Origin: Gammaproteobacteria bacterium
GTDB lineage: Bacteria > Pseudomonadota > Gammaproteobacteria > Steroidobacterales > Steroidobacteraceae
DNA length: 12,741 nucleotides
Direction: 5' to 3'
NCBI GenBank assembly: GCA_030043215.1
Contig: JASHYG010000219.1
Span: 1-12,741, forward strand
Part shown: piece by piece, positions 9,848 through 12,741 of the stretch
Layout: the number at the start of each line of letters is the position of its first letter
Numbering within the stretch: the stretch's first letter is position 1
Notes under the pieces: generated by a model
What the model was told of the DNA's origin: nothing
Database searches by the model: none
Seen by the model: only the letters and a program-made list of their open reading frames with translations
Program-made: the position numbers and the translations under genes

Positions 9848-9936
9848 CAGAACTTCTCCGGCTTGAACAGGGCGTAGAGCAGGTAGACGAAGAGCCCGAG
9901 CGACAGCAGTCCGCTCACGATGTAGACCCCGCTCAT
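9847..9936 (-). CDS. kdpF: KdpF, 29-aa small subunit
   Basis: A 29-residue single-span peptide beginning MSGVYIVSG and ending YALFKPEKF. It matches E. coli KdpF (29 aa, same layout ending YALINAEAF) in length, hydrophobic core and ending. KdpF stabilises the KdpABC complex like a small lipid-like subunit (known). The ATG overlaps the stop of the preceding 30-codon ORF (ATGA), and its TGA shares one base with the kdpA ATG. A G-rich stretch (GGGGGCG) ending 4 nt upstream is the only ribosome-binding candidate. The reading frame stays open upstream of this ATG, but that extension is an out-of-frame shadow of cofD. Confidence 0.93.
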   Translation of the reverse strand: MSGVYIVSGLLSLGLFVYLLYALFKPEKF

Positions 9937-10025
9937 TCGACGCCCCCGAGGCGCGCGAGACTCCAGGCGAGCCAGTGCGTCACCGCGTAGAGCGCGGCGA
10001 GGATCAAGATGAATATCAAGTCCAT
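9933..10025 (-). CDS. Small single-span membrane protein upstream of kdpF
   Basis: A 30-codon ORF starting MDLIFILILAALY and ending SLARLGGVE. A hydrophobic segment of about 15-20 residues (about 3-20, including the Trp/His motif THWLAW) is followed by a short polar tail with one Arg, typical of a one-pass microprotein. Its TGA overlaps the kdpF ATG (ATGA), the junction type used elsewhere in this operon, and a G-run (GGGGGC) precedes its ATG as it does kdpF. I have a general recollection of similar short unnamed ORFs ahead of kdpF in other proteobacteria but cannot verify it. A role as an additional small subunit or assembly factor of KdpFABC is inference. The alternative is a translated leader that couples kdpF to upstream translation. 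Confidence 0.68.
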   Translation of the reverse strand: MDLIFILILAALYAVTHWLAWSLARLGGVE

Positions 10026-10055
10026 GGAGCCCCCGAAGCCGACGACGGGGAGACT

Positions 10056-11024
10056 CTATCCTTGCGTGTGTGAGCGCGCTGTGAGGATAAATTCCGCGAA
10101 GTCGAGCACCTCGCGCGCGAGCCGCTCCTTGTCCTCGAGCGTCCGCATCAGCGTCGAGGCCACCTGGACGGGCGCCTCGAATCGTGGGGCGAGCGCGGCG
10201 TCGACCTGGTCGAGCACGAAGCCCCCAATGATCCCGGCGTAGCGCCGCGCGATGGTGAGCGGCGAGACCTCGAGCCCGAGCTCCCTCATGATCTTCGCCG
10301 TCGGCCCCTTGACGGCCTCGCCACCGATGAGGGGCGAGACGGCGATCACCGGGGCGCGGCAGGACCTGAGCCACGCGCGCCAACCGGGAATCGCCAGAAT
10401 CGGCTCGATGCTGAGATACGGATTGGAAGGACAGATCACGACGGCCGCCAGGTCCGGCCGATCGAGTTCGCGCAGCACGGCTTGTGGTAGCTGCGCCTGC
10501 TCCGCCCCTGCGTAGCGGATCGCCGTGACGCGCGGCTCGCAGCGGTGCTGCACGAAGTAACGCTGAAAGCTGAGTGTTCCTGCGGCGGTCTCCACGATCG
10601 TGCGTACCCGATCATCCGTCATGGGCAGCACCTGCGTGGCGAGTCCGAGGCGGCGCGCGAAGTCCGCAACGATCTCCGAGAGGGGCTCGCCGGCCGCGAG
10701 CCGGCGCGTGCGCTCGACGTGGACGGCGAGATCCTTGTCGCCGAGCCGGAACCAGCTCTCCCCGCCGAGGCGCTCGAGCTCCTCCATGAAATGCCAGCTC
10801 TCCGTCTCCCGCCCCCAGCCGAGCTCCCGATTGGCAAGACCGGCGAGCGTGTAGAGGGTCGTATCGACGTCCGGCGAGATTGCGAGCCCGAGATGCTCGA
10901 AGTCATCGCCGGTGTTGACGACGACCGTGAGCCTGCCCGGCCCGACGACGCCCTGCAGTCCCAGCGCGAGCTTCGCGCCGCCGATGCCGCCCGACAGCGC
11001 GAGCACCGAGCCTCGTGGATTCAT
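10056..11024 (-). CDS. cofD: CofD-family 2-phospho-L-lactate (or PEP/3PG-derived) transferase, F420 biosynthesis
   Basis: 322 aa, full length for CofD/FbiA. The enzyme joins a phospho-three-carbon acid, supplied as a guanylyl derivative by CofC/FbiD, to the deazaflavin Fo, giving F420-0 or its dehydro form. Seen: N-terminal LSGGIGGAKLALGLQGV (about 9-25); VNTGDDFEHLGLAISPDVDT (36-55) with TLYTLAGLANRELGWG; FRLGDKDLAVHVERT; the CPSNPYLSIEPILAIPGW loop; VSPLIGGEAVKGPTAKIM; and a C-terminal helix. ATG at 11024 is preceded by AAGGAGG (11037-11043) at a long 12-nt spacing. The donor may be 2-phospholactate, PEP or 3-phosphoglycerate (all known in different lineages) and cannot be told by eye. No cofC, cofE or Fo synthase gene is in the window. 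It lies 68 nt after a small unknown gene and 30 nt before the kdp microprotein ORF, all in one direction. Confidence 0.92.
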   Translation of the reverse strand: MNPRGSVLALSGGIGGAKLALGLQGVVGPGRLTVVVNTGDDFEHLGLAISPDVDTTLYTLAGLANRELGWGRETESWHFMEELERLGGESWFRLGDKDLAVHVERTRRLAAGEPLSEIVADFARRLGLATQVLPMTDDRVRTIVETAAGTLSFQRYFVQHRCEPRVTAIRYAGAEQAQLPQAVLRELDRPDLAAVVICPSNPYLSIEPILAIPGWRAWLRSCRAPVIAVSPLIGGEAVKGPTAKIMRELGLEVSPLTIARRYAGIIGGFVLDQVDAALAPRFEAPVQVASTLMRTLEDKERLAREVLDFAEFILTARSHTQG

Positions 11025-11057
11025 CGAATTGCGCCCCCTCCTTCATCCGGCCACTCA

Positions 11058-11083
11058 CGGCCGCGGCCGAGCGGGATCGCTCG
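11058..11083. repeat. Overlapping 12-bp palindrome and small hairpin upstream of cofD
   Basis: CGGCCGCGGCCG at 11058-11069 is a perfect 12-bp palindrome. CGAGCG (11068-11073) pairs with CGCTCG (11078-11083) around a GGAT loop. Both lie in the 68-nt gap between the unknown gene and cofD, upstream of the cofD ribosome-binding site. Neither is followed by a T-run, so this is not a typical intrinsic terminator. In such GC-rich DNA it may be chance. Confidence 0.4.
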
Positions 11084-11092
11084 AGCCGAATG

Positions 11093-11470
11093 TCAGCTCG
11101 CGAGCGTCACCGGACTGCCCGTCTCGCGAGCAATGAGATCGGCGAGCGCGCTCTCCGTGAGCGCGATACGGCCGCGCAGCGCGTCCCACCGTACACGCAC
11201 GGCGGCCGCCTGCCTGAGCGTCAGTCCGCTGATCGTGTAGCACGTCACCCGCAGCCCGTCGCTCGCCAGCCAGTGGTCTCGCTGGGCGTCCGCATCCCAG
11301 GCTCGCGCGAAGAACGGTCCGCTCAGCCGCGATCGTAAGTCCTGCGCTTCCGGCAGCGGCCCGAGCAATCGATCGAGTGCCGCGCCATCTTCCACAGGCG
11401 CCTCGGTCCGATGAACCGCCGATTCAACTCGACGTGCGCGACGCTTCCAGAGGCTCGCCAGCAACTCCAT
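11093..11470 (-). CDS. Hypothetical protein, 125 aa, upstream of cofD
   Basis: I do not recognise the family. The frame uses mostly G/C-ending codons and gives a plausible soluble protein. There is a basic N-terminus (KRRARR at about 11-16), a middle segment GPFFARAWDADAQRDHWLASDG, then a hydrophobic/charged helix-like C-terminus with ALTESALADLIARE. No membrane span, signal peptide or metal motif is evident. ATG at 11470 is chosen. The frame stays open upstream to a TTG at 11539, but that segment is Arg/Cys-rich and not protein-like. A 10-bp palindrome ATCTCGAGAT (11471-11480) directly abuts the ATG, and no strong ribosome-binding site is visible. It precedes cofD by 68 nt in the same direction and could be co-transcribed with it. 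A functional link to F420 is speculation. Confidence 0.6.
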   Translation of the reverse strand: MELLASLWKRRARRVESAVHRTEAPVEDGAALDRLLGPLPEAQDLRSRLSGPFFARAWDADAQRDHWLASDGLRVTCYTISGLTLRQAAAVRVRWDALRGRIALTESALADLIARETGSPVTLAS

Positions 11471-11601
11471 ATCTCGAGATCCCGCCCTACGTACCTTACG
11501 ACACGGACGATTGTCGGCGCGGGACCGAAGGCAACGCAATATCGCTGATTTCCGACGCTAAATCGCGACGGCAGGGGCGGCGCCGCTTGACTTAACGAGC
11601 G

Positions 11602-11613
11602 CGCGCCGGCGCG
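11602..11613. repeat. 12-bp GC palindrome
   Basis: CGCGCCGGCGCG is a perfect 12-bp inverted repeat in the divergent intergenic region. It may be an operator or simply compositional. It is about 28 nt left of the stronger hairpin at 11641-11666. Confidence 0.35.
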
Positions 11614-11640
11614 ACATGTCACCTCACTGGCTTGGAGGTC

Positions 11641-11666
11641 ACCGGCCCCGTCCTGCCGGGGCCGGT
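11641..11666. repeat. Perfect 10-bp GC-rich stem, 6-nt loop
   Basis: ACCGGCCCCG (11641-11650) is the exact reverse complement of CGGGGCCGGT (11657-11666), with loop TCCTGC. It is the strongest hairpin seen between genes here. Neither strand has a T-run after it, so it is not a standard rho-independent terminator. It lies about 120 nt upstream of the dioxygenase promoter and about 170 nt upstream of the hypothetical gene's start. A regulatory, boundary or dispersed-repeat role is possible but unproven. Confidence 0.6.
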
Positions 11667-11788
11667 CGGAGACTGGCGCCTGCGCGGGGCGAGCCGGTTG
11701 GACGGCGCCCGGGGACACCGCCAAGGCAGGGACGGCCTCCCGCGCGCTCGCGTGCCCGTTCGCCGCTCGGGCCGCGGCTCGGGTCACG

Positions 11789-11817
11789 TTGACACCTCAA
11801 AGCATCGCTCCTATTGT
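11789..11817 (+). promoter_or_regulatory. Sigma70-type promoter for the dioxygenase gene
   Basis: TTGACA (11789-11794, perfect -35) is followed by a 17-nt spacer and TATTGT (11812-11817, 4 of 6 matches to TATAAT). This predicts a start near 11824 and a leader of about 79 nt. The -35 is overlapped by the inverted repeat GTCA-N3-TGAC (11783-11793), a possible but weak operator. It is the best promoter match I found in the window. Confidence 0.65.
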
Positions 11818-11836
11818 GCTGCGGTCGAGCCTCACG

Positions 11837-11858
11837 GCAGGGCGCACCCGCTCCCTGC
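11837..11858 (+). other. Small hairpin in the dioxygenase leader
   Basis: GCAGGG (11837-11842) pairs with CCCTGC (11853-11858) around a 10-nt loop, within the predicted 5' untranslated region and about 45 nt before the ATG. No riboswitch family is recognised and no T-run follows. It may be incidental. Confidence 0.3.
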
Positions 11859-11902
11859 ACGCCAGGCATGCGGTAGTGACCCAATTCCCGCGGAGAGCCG
11901 TC

Positions 11903-12741
11903 ATGTCAGACCGAATTCATGGCTTACACCACATCACGCTGTGCACCGCCACCGCTCAGGCGGACGTGGACTTCTTCGTCAAGGTGCTCGGCATGAACCT
12001 GGTGAAGCGGACGCTCCTCTACGATGGAGCCGAGCCGTTCTACCACCTCTATTTCTCCGACGCCCAGGGCAATCCCGGCAACCTCACGACGGTGTTCCCG
12101 TGGCGCCGGTCGGGACGCAAGGCGCGGGCCGGGACCGGGCAGATCGCCCTCATCAGCTACACGGTGCCGTCCGGCTCGCTCGGATTCTGGCACGAGCACC
12201 TGACCAAGAGCCGCGTGCCGATCCTCAAGCGGTACGAGCGCTTCGGGCAGCCGATCCTGCGCCTGCAGCATCCGGCATGCACGATCAACTTCGAGCTGGT
12301 CGAAGACGACCGCGACACCCGCAAGCCGTTCCGGTCACCCTATGTCCCGGAGCAGTATGCCATCCGCGGCTTTCACAGCTGGACGGTCTCGCTGCGGGAG
12401 CTCGGCGACATGGACTACTTCCTGCAGGAGGGCTGGAATTACCGCCAGGCCGACAAGGACGGCGCCTTCATCCGCTACCAGGTCGATGACGGCGGCCCCG
12501 CGCACATGGTCGATATGCTCATCGAGCCGGACAAGGCTCCGGGCAACTGGTCGTACGGCGAGGGCATGGTGCATCACTGCGCATTCGACGTCCGCACTCT
12601 CGAGATCCAGGACCGCGTGAAAGCCGAAGTGGAAGGCCTCGGCTTCACCGATTGCTCCGACCGCAAGCATCGCGGCTACTTCCAGTCCGTGTACGTGCGC
12701 ACCCCGTCCGGCGCGCTGTTCGAGGCTGCGCATACGATCGG
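11903..12741 (+). CDS. PcpA/LinE-like Fe(II) hydroquinone ring-cleavage dioxygenase, 3'-truncated
   Basis: VOC-superfamily extradiol-type dioxygenase; 279 codons plus two bases are visible, about 40 residues short of the roughly 320-aa PcpA/LinE family. These enzymes open (chloro)hydroquinones between C1 and C2 to maleylacetate-type products. The N-terminal motif LHHITLCTATAQADVDFFVK, FHSWTVSLRELGDMDYF (158-174) and GFTDCSDRKHRGYF (247-260) fit this family closely. The PcpA iron ligands His11, His227 and Glu276 (from memory) correspond to His10, His225 and Glu274 here. Second-sphere residues His9, Thr12, His224, Arg257 and Tyr264 are also present. ATG at 11903 has GGAG 7 nt upstream (11892-11895); an in-frame GTG at 11876 is less likely. 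It has its own promoter and diverges from cofD-kdp. The natural substrate is unknown; a lindane or pentachlorophenol role should not be assumed. Confidence 0.88.
   Translation, partial: MSDRIHGLHHITLCTATAQADVDFFVKVLGMNLVKRTLLYDGAEPFYHLYFSDAQGNPGNLTTVFPWRRSGRKARAGTGQIALISYTVPSGSLGFWHEHLTKSRVPILKRYERFGQPILRLQHPACTINFELVEDDRDTRKPFRSPYVPEQYAIRGFHSWTVSLRELGDMDYFLQEGWNYRQADKDGAFIRYQVDDGGPAHMVDMLIEPDKAPGNWSYGEGMVHHCAFDVRTLEIQDRVKAEVEGLGFTDCSDRKHRGYFQSVYVRTPSGALFEAAHTI

Larger units (their letters stand above)
11471..11902. other. Divergent intergenic region (432 nt)
   Basis: This stretch separates the minus-strand hypothetical-cofD-kdp block from the plus-strand dioxygenase. Several ORFs cross it in both strands, but none is convincing: their products are Arg/Pro/Gly-rich and they run out of frame into real genes. 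It holds a palindrome at the hypothetical gene's start (11471-11480), a less GC-rich stretch at about 11500-11600, palindromic GC-rich sequences at 11602-11613 and 11641-11666, a near-consensus promoter at 11789-11817 and a leader of about 79 nt. No clear minus-strand promoter for the hypothetical-cofD block was found. GGGTCAC (11781-11787) and GTGACCC (11876-11882) form a distant inverted pair flanking the promoter, which may be chance. Confidence 0.6.

Noticed and set aside
7580..9877. A 765-codon plus-strand open frame antisense to kdpB and kdpA
   Set aside because: Same reason: low-complexity charged composition, and conserved motifs lie only on the minus strand.
10030..10050. CCCCG/CGGGG five-base stem that could hide the G-rich ribosome-binding site of the 30-codon ORF
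   Set aside because: The stem is short with a 10-nt loop and is expected by chance at this GC content.
11587..11615. TTGACT as a -35 box in the intergenic region
   Set aside because: No -10 match lies 16-18 nt downstream; the sequence there is GCGC-rich.
11323..11787. Minus-strand open frame of 154 codons overlapping the hypothetical gene
   Set aside because: A short stretch looks protein-like, but the N-terminal half is Ala/Arg/Pro-rich and it conflicts with the better-supported frame 11093-11470. A frameshift joining the two cannot be excluded by eye.
11876..11902. Upstream in-frame GTG as alternative start of the dioxygenase
   Set aside because: It would add nine residues not typical of the family's N-terminus and has a poorer ribosome-binding site than the ATG at 11903. 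A nearby two-codon ATG-CGG-TAG was also judged incidental.
11632..12489. Plus-strand open frame of 285 codons starting in the intergenic region
   Set aside because: It runs in the wrong frame through the PcpA-like gene, whose frame (from 11903) carries all family motifs.
1..12741. CRISPR arrays, tRNA or rRNA genes, transposon ends, intrinsic terminators
   Set aside because: No regularly spaced repeats, cloverleaf-like sequence, terminal inverted repeats with transposase, or GC stems followed by T-runs were seen on either strand.

Overview
The window is GC-rich (about two thirds G+C by eye) and looks like chromosomal DNA from a free-living Pseudomonadota bacterium, plausibly a gammaproteobacterial or betaproteobacterial soil or environmental lineage. 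This rests on strong resemblance of the Kdp subunits to their E. coli counterparts, a proteobacterial type isovaleryl-CoA dehydrogenase and a CofD homologue. The taxonomic call is inference only. No tRNA, rRNA, CRISPR array, insertion sequence or phage gene was seen.

Left edge (1-1916, plus strand): the 3' part of an isovaleryl-CoA dehydrogenase gene (leucine/isovalerate catabolism) overlaps by 4 nt a GntR-family regulator with a FadR-like FCD domain, so the two are probably translationally coupled. The regulator ends on a CTAG palindrome that also carries the stop codon of the convergent kdpE.

Centre (1913-10025, minus strand): a complete high-affinity potassium system in the order small ORF - kdpF - kdpA - kdpB - kdpC - kdpD - kdpE. 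KdpFABC is the K+-importing P-type ATPase; KdpD/KdpE is the histidine kinase and response regulator that normally induces it under K+ limitation. Every junction is an overlap or a gap of 12 nt or less, so this looks like a single transcription unit. Upstream of kdpF lies an additional 30-codon ORF for a single-span membrane microprotein, joined to kdpF by an ATGA overlap.

Right of kdp (10056-11470, minus strand): cofD (phospholactyl/phosphoenolpyruvyl transferase of coenzyme F420 biosynthesis) lies only 30 nt upstream of the small ORF and in the same direction. A 125-codon unknown gene precedes it. Any kdp promoter must therefore lie in or next to the 3' end of cofD, or kdp must be read through from cofD. 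No other F420 gene is visible.

Right edge (11471-12741, plus strand): a 432-nt divergent intergenic region with several GC-rich palindromes and a near-consensus sigma70 promoter (TTGACA-N17-TATTGT) drives a VOC-superfamily ring-cleavage dioxygenase closely resembling the PcpA/LinE hydroquinone dioxygenases, cut off at the window end. All expected iron ligands and second-sphere residues are present.

Most of the window is recognisable metabolism and ion transport. No wholly new system is evident. The items most worth following are the microprotein ahead of kdpF, the cofD-kdp linkage, the repeat-bearing insert in KdpA, and the PcpA-like enzyme with its own promoter.
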